From NCBI RefSeq assembly GCF_021134715.1, contig NC_060017.1:1798001-1862000 (forward strand): a stretch of DNA of 64,000 nucleotides, read 5' to 3'. Positions 1 to 12,444 of this stretch are shown one piece after another (position 1 is the stretch's first letter; every line of letters begins with the position of its first letter). Below the pieces are notes generated by a model. It made no database searches. It was not told the DNA's origin and was given only the letters and a program-made list of their open reading frames with translations. The stretch comes from Daphnia pulex (lineage: Eukaryota > Arthropoda > Branchiopoda > Diplostraca > Daphniidae). Both the position numbers and the translations under genes were made by a program.

Positions 1-3000
1 CGTCGAAGGAATTGCGGAGGCTGTGACGAGCAACTTTACCGTTTTGATGATGGGATTTTCGCTCATCATCTTTTACTTCAGTTTCGCCATGGGCCGTTTC
101 AACTGGATCGAGCAAAGGGTAATAAACAATCGCAATCTCTTTGATGTTTTATCATCTCCGCAGCTATTGATTTCGATAAGGACTTCCGACATTTGACACA
201 TTCAAATTTTTGATTAGGTTGTCCTGTCAATCGTCGGCGTTTCGGTCGTTGCCCAGGCCATTCTGGCCTCTTACGGACTATGTTTCTACCTGGGCGTTCA
301 ATACGGACCCATTCATCCGATTATTCCGTTTTTGCTCCTCGGAATTGGAGTTGACGACATGTTCGTCATCATCCAGGTGGGTCCTATTATTCAATGTCTA
401 ATCTGATGATATCAAGTTAACGTATTGTTTCTTTTTTTAAATCGCCAGGCGCTAGATAATTTATCGGTGGAAGAGAAGCAATTGCCGATTCCGGAACGGA
501 TGGCTCGAGCCATGAAACACGCCGGAGTGTCGATCACGGTCACATCCGTCACTGACATCGCCGCATTCGCCATTGGAGCAACGACCAGCATGCCGGCCCT
601 GCGATCCTTTTGCATCAACGCCATGTCGGGCATTTTGATGCTCTTCGTCCTGGAAGTGACTTTCTTCGTCGCGCTGACTGTGCTGGACGAGCGCCGCAAA
701 GAGCGCTACCGGATCGGCTGCTGCTTCCAGCCCAAAACGGAAAACTGGCAGCCGGCCCCGTGCTCCCAGCGCGATTTGCTCAAACTCTTTTTCGAGCGCT
801 TCTACGGCCCGTTTCTGCTGCGGACTCCCGTCAAGGTCTTCGTGATGATCATGACAGCGGCCCTGGTCTCCGTCAACATTTGGGGCATCTTCCAGCTGGA
901 GCAAAACTTTGACCCCAATTGGTACCTGAACGAACACTCTTACCCGTCGGAATACTTCAACGCCATGAGGCTCTACTTTCCCGAAAGCGGCGAACGGGCC
1001 TCCGTCTACACCGGTAATCATATTTTGTGTTTTTATTTGCTGGTTATTTTCTCTTCTTAGCTGCATCAGCTCCCCTTTATTTCCCCCCATTGTGTTGATC
1101 TACATTCTTCAAACTGGAAAACAACAAACAAAATTCGCGAGTTTCTTTATTCCAGTAGCTCGCCATTCTGGTATCGGCATGTAGAACACGGACGGCATTT
1201 GTAACACAAGTAGCCATCACACACACGACTACCTGTCGTTTTCTGCTAGGCATATTCGCTATTACAAGACGAGTATGTGGCAGCTGTTATCGGGGAAATT
1301 CTTCTTCTTTTGGCTTTCCTATTTGATTGACAAGTTGACGAAAAATTTTAGAACATTCCAGTTTCTTCTTCCTGGATATCTTCTAGCGTCTTTTAGACTG
1401 TCAAGGCATCAACTGGACTTTCAACTCGATAACGTCGCAGCCGCAAAACTATAAATCAAACGAAAAATAAAATACCGACAAATTTGTTCTTTTTTTTGCA
1501 AAACCGTTCTCTTTGGCAGCATCAATGAGAATTAATGAATAACAATTATTAAATGTGTTTTTTTCTCTCTTGGCGCAAACCAAACAATTTTAGGGAAGAT
1601 CGACTACATAGGTCAGCGCGACCAGCTAAACCGGATGACTGAGCTCTTGAGAACCAACCCGTTCATCCACCCGAACTCGGTCAACTTTTGGTACGACGAC
1701 TTTCAAAACTGGCTCAACCGAACCAGACAAGGTAATGCACAGCAGCAGCAGCAGCTTCTAACTTTCTTCCAACTCGTCGTCGTTTGTTTGTTTGTCGTTA
1801 ATATTACGTCCTTATTCGCTTTCTCCACCGTTAGTCGTTACACACGAGCGCTGAAAACCCCAAATTTCAAAGAAATCAGAAAACAAAAAAGTATCACAAC
1901 ATGTTAACAAATAATTAGAATGCCGTTTTTTTTTTTCTTGCATCGATACCGCCCATTTAGTCGAGTTTCCCGATGATGAGCCGACTTTCAAGGAGCTCGT
2001 TCAAGAGTACCTCTTCAGCCCCGAGGGCCGCCACCACCTGCAGGACCTCAAAGTGGAGGGCAGCATTCTCGATCTCGAAGGCAACTTCAACATCACCGTA
2101 GAGCTTGTTTTTCTTATTTCCAATAGCATTTCGACCCGTCTGACTCTCTTTGATATCATTTGTCGCCAGGGTTCAAGAGCTCGTTTCCACCACCTGTCGC
2201 TGAAAAATGCCTCGGCCAAGAACAAGGCCCTGGAGTCGATCGCTGCTCTGTCCAACGACGTTGTCTTTGGTGACGATGTTGACCTGTCTAGTCCCATCAT
2301 CTTCACTCACAGTTACATCGAATGGGAAGCCAACCGAGTACGTTTCATTTTAGCGATAAAAAAAGAATTTGATTTAATTTAATCAGAGCCAATAAAAATG
2401 AAATTGTGAATTTTGGTCGTGTGTGCAGGTGATTAGTAGCGAGCTGATCCGCAATTTGTGCCTGACGATGGCGGCCGTTGTCAGCGTGACGTTGATCCTC
2501 ATCTCGGACTTGGTGACCGTCTTTTGGGTCTTCACGTGCATCGCTTTCACGCTGATCGACCTGCTGGGTCTCATGTACTATTGGGGCCTGACGGTGGAGA
2601 TCTCCTCGTCCATCATCGTCATTCAGGCCACCGGATTGGCTATCGACTACTCGGCCCACATCGGGCACACTTTCACCACCATCCGCGGATCCAAATCTAG
2701 TACGAAATCCGCTTTCTTCCTCCTTCCAGACGATTCGTGTGTACTGTTTTGTGGTTTGACTCTCGTTCTCGTCCTCGATTTCCACTCGGTTTCCTATCAT
2801 ACCCACCGCCCGAATGTGGAACGCGCACTCTGTATACGGCATAATTATTACAGAGCCGAGACGAGAGAGATAGAAAAGAGAGAGAAACAAGTTTTTCTTT
2901 TTGCCGTTTGTTTTCCGGGCGAAAAGGGGAAAAATAGTAATAATAATAATAATAATTACAAAAAGAAGAAGAAAAGAAAAGAAAAAAAAAACTTTCGTTG

Positions 3001-5187
3001 ATATCTGAAATTGACGATCTGTTTAACTTATCCCGTAGTGTGACATAATAGCGGCGCATTCTTTCAGAGCTTAGACACATTCACGCACATAAGGACGCGG
3101 ACGTGACTGAAAGATTTACGACAATGTTGACTTGTGTTGCCGCCTTATCTCGCGATACTTACGCTGTTTATGCCCCAAAAGTTTATTGACGGTTTGAATC
3201 GTATAAATTACAGCTCGTGCCAAAGCGACGTTGACCCGAATGGGACCAGCCGTCTGGAACGGAGGCTTTTCCACTTTCCTGGCCTTTGTCCTACTGGTCA
3301 ACACCGAATCACACATCTTCACGACTTTCTTCAAGGTGCGGATATACTATACAATAATAACCGAGAGTTTTATGGATGTGTTGCTTATTTAACATTTTCC
3401 TGTACGATTTTCCCACCAGCTCTTTTTTGGCGTCGTCGTCTTCGGGTTGTTTCACGGACTCGCCTACCTGCCGGTGGTGTTGAGCTGCTTAGGACCCGAC
3501 GAGGCTGGCGGTTCGGGTAGCGGAGCGGCCAGCGGTTCCAGCGATTCCATTTCGACAGAGTTCTCCTCTTCTCCGTCGTCCAATTCATCCGATTCCTCCG
3601 CTTCGACGCCCATACAGAAAAAGCAGTCGTCCATCTCGGCGCTGGCTCTCGACAATCCCATATTCATATCCGACATTCAGGTAAATATTGCAAACTCGAT
3701 AACCTTTCAACCTATTAAAAACATCGTTAGGATATCATAAAAATGTGCGTTTTATTCCAGAACGTTTAAGCGCATAAAATAACGCTAATAAGGCAAGTAA
3801 TTAAAAATGCCGCATAGCTACAGAAACTAGTTATAAGTAGTAAAATGAATGCTGAGGTATGAGCCAAGCCCAAGGCTCCTGTTTATCTCGACTAGGATCT
3901 TTATCGTTTTGTTGGCCTCGGCCTAAAGCTAACAACAAGATGATCCGTGTTGACTGCTGCGTCACGTTCGTGCGCTCTCATTTATTTGAGCTCGTTATGA
4001 GAAAACAAAATTTCGGACGTTGTCTGCTGTGTAATCTCGCTAGCGGTACCGTTTAACATTAACAAACGTAGGGTCTCGTAAATGACGACGTGAGCTGAGC
4101 CAGGCGCATTTATCTCATCACTTCCGAATCGTTCGGTCCGTGAGTAAGTTACTCGCGTCACTTTTGTATCACGCAACTAGTTCACTATCCGTTATCGTCA
4201 GTTGTAGGCGATTTCCTGAGTCAGGAGATTATTTTGTTGTTGTTCAAGGTTTTCTATAAAACTGAATTGTTGTAATGTGTAAATGTTTAGTCATTCATAT
4301 CGTGCCGACAGTTAACGTGTTCCTTTCTTCAGATTGTTTGCTACCCGAATTTGCATCCGCTGGACATCATGAACGGGCAGAAAAGTAGCAACGCCTGGAA
4401 AACGAACCGCTCGTCGTCGGGGGTATTGGTCGAGCCGCAACAACTGCAGGGACAACAGCCGAATAAAGTACCATACATTCCGCAGCCGGATTACACTCCG
4501 TTACCAACCCGTCGGGTGGATGGTCTGCTTACAGCTGTCCAGCAGAAGGGCAAACCTGTCGCCCGAAGCAGCAGCAGTATCGTACGAGCGTCGAGTGGCG
4601 TCGGCGGGCCGACAATCGAGCCCTGCAGCCATACGATGCCGCGAACAGCAGAAGAGAAACGATCCAAGACCGCACCGATCACCGTCAGACCGATTTCCAT
4701 CGAATCCATCGAACCCACTTCAAATGAGGAATCTTCACCGCTCAGCGTGAAGCAGCGAGTGTGGCATCATCCGCAGTGGCAGTCGAGCCAATTTCTGGCC
4801 AACGATTGGAGCGCTGCCCTGATGAAGCGGCTTTCGGTCGAAGCCCAAAGCCACCGCGAACAAAAGATCCTTCGAGAGGCTAACAAGGAACTGGAGCGTT
4901 TCGAGACTGAGATCGAATCCTACTTGGAAGATGTGGAGGAAGAAGAAGATGTCGAAGAAGACCAAAAGTTACCGAGTGAATTGGTGAACACGAATCACGA
5001 ATCAGTAGGTGGAGACTCGAGTTTTATTCATACGCCGAGTTCAACAGTAAGCCCGGCAATGCCGATTAGTTCCTTGCCTCAACGAGTCCATCAGCAGCCC
5101 AGAAGCACGGCCTCTTCTTCGTCATCACAGTCGGATTCCGGTTCCGAGAGGAAGAAAGAACAGAGAAACCAGACGCTCAGTACGTGA
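1..5187 (+). CDS. Patched-domain (PTCHD/Ptr-like) RND-family membrane protein, 3' part
   Basis: The gene is cut at its 5' end by the window start. Exons read as 1-118, 218-376, 449-1013, 1594-1731, 1961-2097, 2170-2337, 2429-2699, 3214-3335, 3420-3680 and 4333-5187, with consistent phases, giving about 930 residues in the window. Two RND-type hallmark helices are visible: GIGVDDMFVII in the exon ending at 376 and GLAIDYSAHIGH in the exon ending at 2699. The conserved Asp residues there carry the proton-relay role in this superfamily. The remaining sequence alternates hydrophobic helices with an extracellular loop (roughly 900-2300), as in patched-related proteins, which are thought to move sterols or lipids across membranes. 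The tail after the last helix is long, Ser/Gln-rich and acidic (a Glu-rich run near 4900-4980) and looks disordered and cytoplasmic. The stop is TGA at 5185-5187. A GTACGT donor-like site lies just before it at 5180, so an alternative C-terminus cannot be excluded. Dispatched and NPC1 are relatives, but the short loop and tail fit PTCHD/Ptr better. Confidence 0.8.
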
Positions 5188-7088
5188 TTGCGATCAGATT
5201 TTCAAGCCTGAAATCCGGTTACACACAACATTAAAAAACACGCATACGGCTACAATAGATGTCCTGTTTTTTAATCCAGGCGACGCTCAACGCCACAATA
5301 CGGCGACTTCTTCTGAAATTGTTATACAGTTTTTTTTTTCTTAAGGAAATTGATAGCACTGCATATCCATCCATATTATTTGCGCCTTTATTATAATTAT
5401 TATTAACCACACCTCCCACACACACACAAACGTGTCGCTCGTTTTGAAATTGTTTGATAATATTATATTATACATACAGTACCATTTCTTTTAAAATAAT
5501 CCGTACAATATTAATAATTTTATGAATAGTTTTTTTTTTTTTCATTTATATCGATCTGTGTTCCATTTGTAATTTTGGCGTGAATGTGTCAAGAGATCTA
5601 ACCGCAAGTCGGGACGGTCGTTGTCGTTGTTAAACAATTTGAATTGTAGATTAATTCAAAGTAAAATTTTAGAGGAGAAACGAAACATGTACTTGCATTG
5701 AAAGTGAACCTTGCCGAGGGTCTATTATTGACTGTACATTTTGTTTGGCAGTGCAGTGATTCGCCCGATTTTGTTTACTTTTGATTCTTGTTATCTAACT
5801 GCATTCTGAACATTCCCGATGCACCTGTCTGCCAGCCACACAACGACACCGATCATTCCAAAATATTTGATAGGCATAAATGTTGTTGTTGATTGTGCTT
5901 CGAATTTCTTTCCCCAATTTTTGTTTCGTTCAATCGTACATTTCCCATGTGTGCCGTAGTCGTGATGTGTTTTGTATATGATTCCCTGAGAGAGAGATAA
6001 AATTGCGTGTGTATTTAAGACAAGCAAATAAGCGTTCCACACCATTCCACCACGCTGTTGATGACCCCCTTTTTTTCTTTCACAATGTGGAACTCGGCTA
6101 TTGTTTTCTGATGGATTTTTTGTTTCCGCCTTCATTTCTACAAGCGCTGCTGTCATTCCATTTTCTTTATCTGCGTGAGACTTTATCGTCATGCCTTGTT
6201 CTCTACACTTGTTCATTTCCCTTGTTTTCGTAATCGAAATACCTGTTTCACTTCATCGTCCATTTTCTCTAGCAACTTCCTTCACTTTCTTCGTCTCCAG
6301 CTAATGCAGCTCGTCTTATTTTGATTGTGGTCAAATGTGTAGCATTTTATTGGGATCGGCTCTGCTGGCCAGCAAAGTGCTTCTGCTCCAATGATTCGTT
6401 CTGTTTGTCTTTTTTTTTCAAGCATTTGAGCATTACAAAGTGTTTGCTCCCATAACAATCAAACTCAACGACTTTCATTATTTTTTTTGTTTAATTCACG
6501 GAACAAACAATTTGTTTGAATCAGCGGGTTGGTAAGAAATTAGTCGGTTGGATTATTATTTAAAATTACTAGCTGTTATAAAATCACGATTTAAAAATGT
6601 TTTTAAAGAATTAGATAGCACAGTTAAATTTACCCCCAAATTTAAAAGTTTTATAATTGCAACGTTGTCTAGTCAGAAAGATAAAACAGTTCAATCCATA
6701 TGGAATTATTGATTACGATTTAGAACACGGAACAAAGGTGTAGAATAGCAAGCATGAAATCCTCACAAGATTTTAAACTAATCTCTCTCATTTCAACTTC
6801 AATCAAATGTATTTACTTAGTTCATGAGTCATGACACTTGCGAAAAACACAATTTTTCTTCCCTAGAGGGTGTTATCGTCCGTTTCCCGCCAACGTGTTG
6901 TGCACTGTCGCCCCCTTTAGTCTGATGGAAAATCGAAACGTCTGCTGAATCCACTTCTCCTAGACTCATACACCCACAGATTAGTTGTCAGTTCAGTTGT
7001 CACGCACCGGCGTGTTCCATTCAACGGTTTTTCCCCCATTTAATCTTTGGTAGCGTTTCACTTCTAAATTCTAATACGTAAAAATAAA
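5188..7088. other. 3' UTR and intergenic spacer between Ptr-like gene and NASP
   Basis: There is no convincing coding sequence. The first part must hold the 3' UTR of the Ptr-like gene; an ATTAAA occurs at about 5230 but nothing settles the poly(A) site. The sequence is AT-rich with homopolymer T runs. The two overlapping ORFs near 5800-6230 show no recognisable motif. The last 100 bp must include the NASP promoter: TCAGTTCAGTTGT at about 6988 resembles an arthropod initiator, but there is no clear TATA box. Confidence 0.5.
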
Positions 7089-8946
7089 ATGGCAGAAATT
7101 CCAACCACCACGAATGGGATATCTTCTGAAACTGCCAGTGCTAGCGGCCCTGTAGAATCTTCTTCTAAAAAAGAGTATGTAACTACGTCTTTATATTTGC
7201 TAACACGTGACAAGGGAAGATTCATCTTTGCCGATTTTATGCAGGCAAGTTACCGAGATTGCCATGAATCTCTTAGTGCAAGGTCGCCGACATCTTCTCG
7301 TGTCAGACATTCCATCTGCCATTGCTGCTTTGGCTGAATCAGTTCAGTTGCTTGCCGAACAGTATGGAGAGTTTGCTGATGAGTGTGCCGAGTCCTACTA
7401 CTATTATGGCATGGCTCTTCTTGAGATGGCTCGCACTGACTGTGATGTGCTGGGAGATGCTGTTGAAGGAGGTGATTTATTGTATTTCATTTACATATTT
7501 CTCGTACTTATACTTTGTACCCTGCTCATAGGTGACAGAACTGAAGGGGAAGAAGGAGAGTCGGAGGATGAAGAAAATGGTGATGATGAAGAAGAAAGCG
7601 AGGAAGAAGAGGATTCTGGTGAAAAGTCCATGAATGGTGATGTTGAGACAAATGACAAAACTGATAAACCAGATGATTCTGAAGTTAAAGAGAAGACTAA
7701 AGTTGCTGATGTAAAATCTACCACTGAAACTGCTCAATCTAAACCTGAAACTGCCAAACCTGCTGCTTCTGAAGCAGCAAATGTGGCTAAAGCACCAGAT
7801 GTTGAAATGAAGGAAAGCGAACCTTCATCAGAACACACAAATGGACAAAACTCAGAGTCCAAAGCTGAGGAAAAAACTGATACTGCTCAAAATGGAGAAA
7901 AATCTGTCGCCAAACCTAAGAATGAAGCAAAGGGCAAATCTTTGAAAGCTGCTGGCAGTTCTTCAGGAGAGAAAGTTGATTCTGTTGCGGATGATGATGT
8001 TGATGTCAACACAGATGAAGTACCTAACCTTCAGTTGGCTTGGGAAGTGTTCGAAATAGCAAAAAATATATATCAAAGGTAATTTTCTTTTTCTTTTTTT
8101 TTTTTTTACTAAAAGCTTTTCACTTATTATCTTATTTTTTATTTATCCAGGAAAGCCGAAACAGATCCTGCGGCCAAGCCAAAACTTGCCGACGCTCTTA
8201 TTCGATTGGCTGAAGTAGCAATTGAATCAGAAAACTATACTTCAGCTATAGAAGATTTGCAAAAATGTCTCGAGATTCAAAAAGCTTCGTTCCCAGCAGA
8301 TAGCAGGTTTTAAATTTTTAATCTATTGGGCAAACTCTCCCTTTACATATTTATTATTCCTCTAGATCATTGGCTGAAACGCACTATCAACTTGGTGTTG
8401 CGTTCACTTTTACTACCGAATTCAAAGAAGCGGTTCGTAGCTTTGAATCAGCTGCCAGTGTCATTCAGTTGAGAATTGACAACCTCAAGTAAGTTAGTCT
8501 AATTTGATTTTTCATGTAATTGCCATTTTTAATATGAAGTTTGACATCTCAGGAATCCTTCTGAAAAGAAACCTTCTATGGAGGAGCCCAAGAATTTGTT
8601 TCACACCATTGAGGGGGAGATTGAGGAGCTGGAAACTCTGCTACCTGATATTCGTGACAAAATTGGCGACACCATCGATTTAGAAAAGGAGGCAATCCGG
8701 AAGTTGGCTGAAAACGGCAACAATGGAGCAGGCACTTCCAGCAGTGCTGATGGGGCGAATGGTAGCATGGAAACTGATGTGGCTATGCTGTCTGGAGAAT
8801 CTCCAAATTCAGGAAAACCAGCCACGGATATTACACACTTGATCCGAAAGAAGAGGAAGCCAGATGATAACGTAGGAAGTGAGTCGTCAGTAGCCAAGAA
8901 AATCTGCCCAGATGGTGCAGTTGTTGCCGATGCTACTTCTGTTTGA
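7089..8946 (+). CDS. NASP: NASP histone chaperone (TPR/SHNi-TPR protein)
   Basis: Exons are 7089-7174, 7245-7471, 7532-8078, 8151-8306, 8366-8488 and 8553-8946. They sum to 1533 bases, or 510 residues plus stop. NASP binds H3-H4 (and linker H1 in some species) and keeps a soluble histone pool for chromatin assembly in the nucleus. Visible features match the family: an N-terminal TPR with the YYYYGMALLEMAR helix, and a long Glu/Asp-rich insertion starting near residue 107 that interrupts the second TPR. Two further TPRs follow (LADALIRLAEVAIE...YTSAIEDLQKCLEI and AETHYQLGVAF...FKEAVRSFESA), then an acidic helical segment and a basic nuclear-localisation sequence (KKRK at about 479-482, with AKK downstream). 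The start ATG is the first in the exon and is preceded by AAAATAAA. The second intron (7472-7531) is 60 nt and in frame. Decayed copies of exons 3-6 lie on the minus strand at 28.6-30.5 kb. Confidence 0.93.
7472..7531 (+). other. 60-nt NASP intron that is open in frame
   Basis: The intron begins GTGATT and ends CATAG. It has no stop in the NASP frame and its length is divisible by three, so retention would insert 20 residues rich in Ile, Leu, Phe and Tyr between the first TPR and the acidic insertion. The family normally lacks any hydrophobic segment there, so it is best read as an intron. Confidence 0.75.
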
Positions 8947-9900
8947 TGGGAGAAAAGATGATTGCGTACATTTTCCCCTGTGCTCTTGTCTCAACTCGGT
9001 TTTTTTAACTTTCGCTAATATTCATCGTAATCGATAATACAACTTACATGTTTTCTGTAGTATTTATCACACACAAGGTCCAATGTAAGTCTATGTAAGC
9101 TGTAACCATGCGTTCTACGAAGAAATGTGTCAAAATAATTCTAATTTCGTACAATTATTTCTTTGCTTGGATACTGATATTTTTCAATCATTTCCATTAC
9201 TTTACTATGTGATCAAAAAAAGCAAGCGAGTTTAAATTATTTGGGCTCATTTGGAGAGCCATAGCATTGGCCTAGGCTATGGAGACCAAGTTGGGACCGG
9301 ATCGGGTGAAATAGGGGCTCCTTATCTCTTGCCAAAAGATTTACACTTGGAACAATGAGAGAAAATGCCAGAAAACCACAGAAAGAATTTGCGTTATAAC
9401 GACACAACAAATAAAAGTAAGAGTTACTTAACAAAATCGCATTTTAGTTTAAAAATCAGGCTTTATACCACTAACGCAGACTAAAACGTAAACATTAAGT
9501 CAGAATAGTGAACTACGTAATCAAGTGACAAATAACGAACCGCGAAGTGAATTTCTACCGTAGTATTCAATTCGAATTGCGGCTTACGTCGTGATTTCAT
9601 TTAGGAGTCGTTAGTCAAAGATTCATTTACAGTTTTAGAACGTTAATTTAGATTCAAGTCATCCCATTTAATGACGGGGTAAATTTATTTTCTCGGTTGA
9701 TGTTAACGTGACAAAAGAAATCATCAGAAAATTACTTGCATATACAAGGAACAATAAAACGTTAGTGTCAGGGCCACACATTTTTCATATAAAATTAAAC
9801 AATTAAAACAGTATCAATCAGAATTGATTGAACTCATATCTGCTGACCGTTTTCCACGCTTTGGGCTGGAAGAAGTATACCGGAAGTAAGCCTCCTTTTC
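8947..9900. other. NASP 3' UTR and AT-rich spacer
   Basis: No coding sequence is supported. AATAAA at 9410-9415 is a plausible NASP poly(A) signal, about 460 bp past the stop. The rest is AT-rich sequence leading into the transposon-dense block. Confidence 0.4.
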
Positions 9901-12345
9901 TGATTAACTCTGGCTTTCCACGGCTCTCTTCTTTTGACGCGCCTTTCTAATAGTCGGAACTCCGTTGTCCAACTGACCTTCGCCAACCTCTCGTTGAAGG
10001 AACCTCCAGACTAACGATCAACAAGAGAGCGTGCTGCGTGCCCATCTGAGCCTTTCGTTGTCACAACCGTGACTTAAGGGAGGATTGTGTGATTTGTAGA
10101 TCAGCGAGAAAGGAGAAAAAATAAAATTCTTGCAATGGTTTTCATCCCACGAAAGAGGCAAGATATGATGTTCGTAAATCTGGGCGCCAATTTGATGAGC
10201 TGACAAATCTTCTGAACAGACTGCTGAGGGGACCCCATCTGTGCCTAGAACTTTGAGTTGACACTGGAATTTGCTATCGACCGAAAATCCGAATAACGGG
10301 AGAAAATTGGCTATGAAGGTTTTGATGTTCAAAGTGAAGAAATCCATTTTTGATATATCAGCGTGATTGATATGGCCATCCAACGACGAGTCTTTAAATT
10401 CGTGAATTTTACGCAACAATTGATGAATTGATGGATCCACAGCTTTGTCACATTTTCAGAAAAGAGAAGAACATTTTTCGAACTTGTCGGGTAAACCGGA
10501 AACTCGTTCTCGAGTTGTGGAAAGTGGGATTGTAACACAGGTTCAACATATCTTCCAACCAAGCATCTAAAGAATTGAGATAATTTTTTAGTTTAATGTT
10601 TGCCTAATACAATACATTCGACGAAAAAAACCAAGAAACTTACTGTGATTTTTTCGACTATGCAGCCCGGAATCATAAAAAAAGAGTTGATAAACTGGAA
10701 CGCACATCATGAATGATGGGCGTTCCAAATCTACATGTAAAGAAGAATAATAGCAAGTGTAACTTTGAACAATTAAAATGTTGGTTACCAAGAATTTCGA
10801 AAGATTCCACGGCCCGTTGAAAATTGCACGCGTATTCTTTGGAATGACGAAGAATCTGAACATGATTAGTAAAAAATGTAATCATAGTGGGAGAACAATC
10901 ATTTCAATCATCTGAGGGAAAAACTTAATGGGTTGCATCCCCGGAAAAGGAAGACTATTTCGACTGTAGAGTATTTTCGTAGCCATTACGAAGAATATTT
11001 GGTCGGCAACTACTCCCACAATATGGTGACCGTCTACGTAACCTAACAAAAACACATTACGATAGAACGCCGCGTACATCTGGACAGGTTCTTCGTAAAC
11101 TGCATACACCTTGAAAAAAAGGGGCGGGTTTAAATTAATTGCGTCACACGATATAAATATTCAATTAACCGTGAAAAATTTTGTTTCAGTAGCGCATCTG
11201 AGTTGTAAAGAGCCTAAATGATTGTATTGGGTTTTCACGCAATGACTGCCTTCACATTATCCAGGATACGTTAGATGCTGTCTTTGTATTTTTGGACTAA
11301 TAAAAACAATTATCGGTTAATGATAAGAAAGCTGGAGACATTTACAGTGCACTTACCAAACAAGTTTAAAAAAATACGTGTTTCGTTCTGGGTTTAGAGA
11401 TGGCAGAAATTACCCGATGGCTACCTGGAATAATGGCTTGAACACTCGATTCACCAAACTCAAGTACTCAACCTATATATATTACGGAAAAAAAAATTAC
11501 TAACCAAATAACATATTGTAACTATTCTCGCCATACGTCTTTAAATTGAGGCAATTTTTTAATTTGAGCTTTTATCTTTTCTAGCGCAATGTGTCTCGAA
11601 CTTTCTCTTTCAACTGAACCTGGTTTATTGAAAACATGAACATCTCGAATGACGCAAACTGTGTCTCACAATAAGATGGATGGCCAGCTTGTAAAAAAAT
11701 AGCCTCCCATTTCAAGAAGCATCTCATTAGGTACATAAAAAAGAACCAGATGTTGGCGTCCTAAGAAAAATACAAATGTTTAGCCTAAAGTTAACTACGT
11801 GGATGTTATAAGAATGGTAAACTTACACAAATTAAAGTCTGACAACTTCACTTCATTTACAGGAACTTTATTGATGGGATCATATAATTGATCTTTGTCA
11901 ACTAAGAAATGACCACTGTATACAATCAAATATTGATCCAAAACACCAAATATCAAACAACATACTTTTTCACATTTCTTACTAATTGCTGCTGCATAAA
12001 GAAAGAATTCATCTCGACTGGAATTGACTGTCAGGGCATATGGCTATTTCAAAAAAAAAAGTATAAGGTATCAAAAATTGTCTTGATGAAAAGTACCTTG
12101 TATCCTGTTGGTGAATGATGGAAGCTCATAAAATCAATGAAAGTTTCAATATGACCTAGCATAAAAATTGAGTGATAATGTGTGTGAACATCACAAGTGA
12201 ATTCATGTGATACACATTTTAGATTCAGTATGAGACTCAATGGCTTAGGAAAACCCAAAACCCGGCCATTATTCGAATTCTTAGTATGAATAGCCAGACG
12301 ATAGACCATGTCAGAAACCTATTGAAGTATAATCCAGTAAAGTTC
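9900..12345 (-). pseudogene. SMPD4-like (neutral sphingomyelinase 4) gene remnant, minus strand
   Basis: Several minus-strand blocks with splice-like borders read in one order from high to low coordinate. Block 1 (about 12317-12075) contains MVYRLAIHTK and ends SPTGYK before a GTACTT donor. Block 2 (about 12044-11830) starts PYALTVNSSRDEFFLYAAAI. Block 3 (about 11765-11625) contains IWFFFMYLMRCFLKWEA. Block 4 (about 11475-11425) reads VEYLSLVNRVFKPLFQ. Block 5 (about 11109-10890) contains EEPVQMYAAFYRNVFLLGY, and downstream blocks continue to about 10018. The order and hydrophobic pattern resemble SMPD4/nSMase3, an ER and nuclear-envelope sphingomyelinase, notably LVYKL, then TPTG...LALN...FFFALS, then IW..LLQVFVEMW, then FVQ....Y..LF. 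This is a by-eye resemblance. In-frame stops occur in the block near 11290-11230. The N-terminal half is missing because the sequence runs into a dispersed repeat at 12.44 kb. It is therefore most likely a truncated pseudogene, though a diverged partial gene is possible. Confidence 0.42.
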
Positions 12346-12444
12346 TTGAACGAGCACTCCCAATAGCTTCGTCCACTATTTACACAAAGAATGATTTTAA
12401 AAAATTTATACTTACAACAAAATGATAGGAGACTAATAAGGAGA

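Noticed and set aside
461..1090. 209-codon minus-strand ORF
   Set aside because: Antisense shadow of the long Ptr-like exon at 449-1013; its composition follows the sense codons and it shows no motif.
7477..7737. Minus-strand ORFs rich in Phe/Ser opposite NASP exon 3
   Set aside because: They arise from the Glu/Asp-coding GAA/GAT runs of NASP read in reverse.
9241..9440. 65-codon minus-strand ORF downstream of NASP
   Set aside because: No motif, no splice context and it overlaps the probable NASP 3' UTR.
10329..10562. Resemblance of the minus-strand ORF (QLLRKIHEFKDSS, VEPVLQSHFPQLE) to the exportin-1 C-terminus
   Set aside because: Only short matches; the upstream blocks on the same strand do not follow exportin order and fit SMPD4 better.
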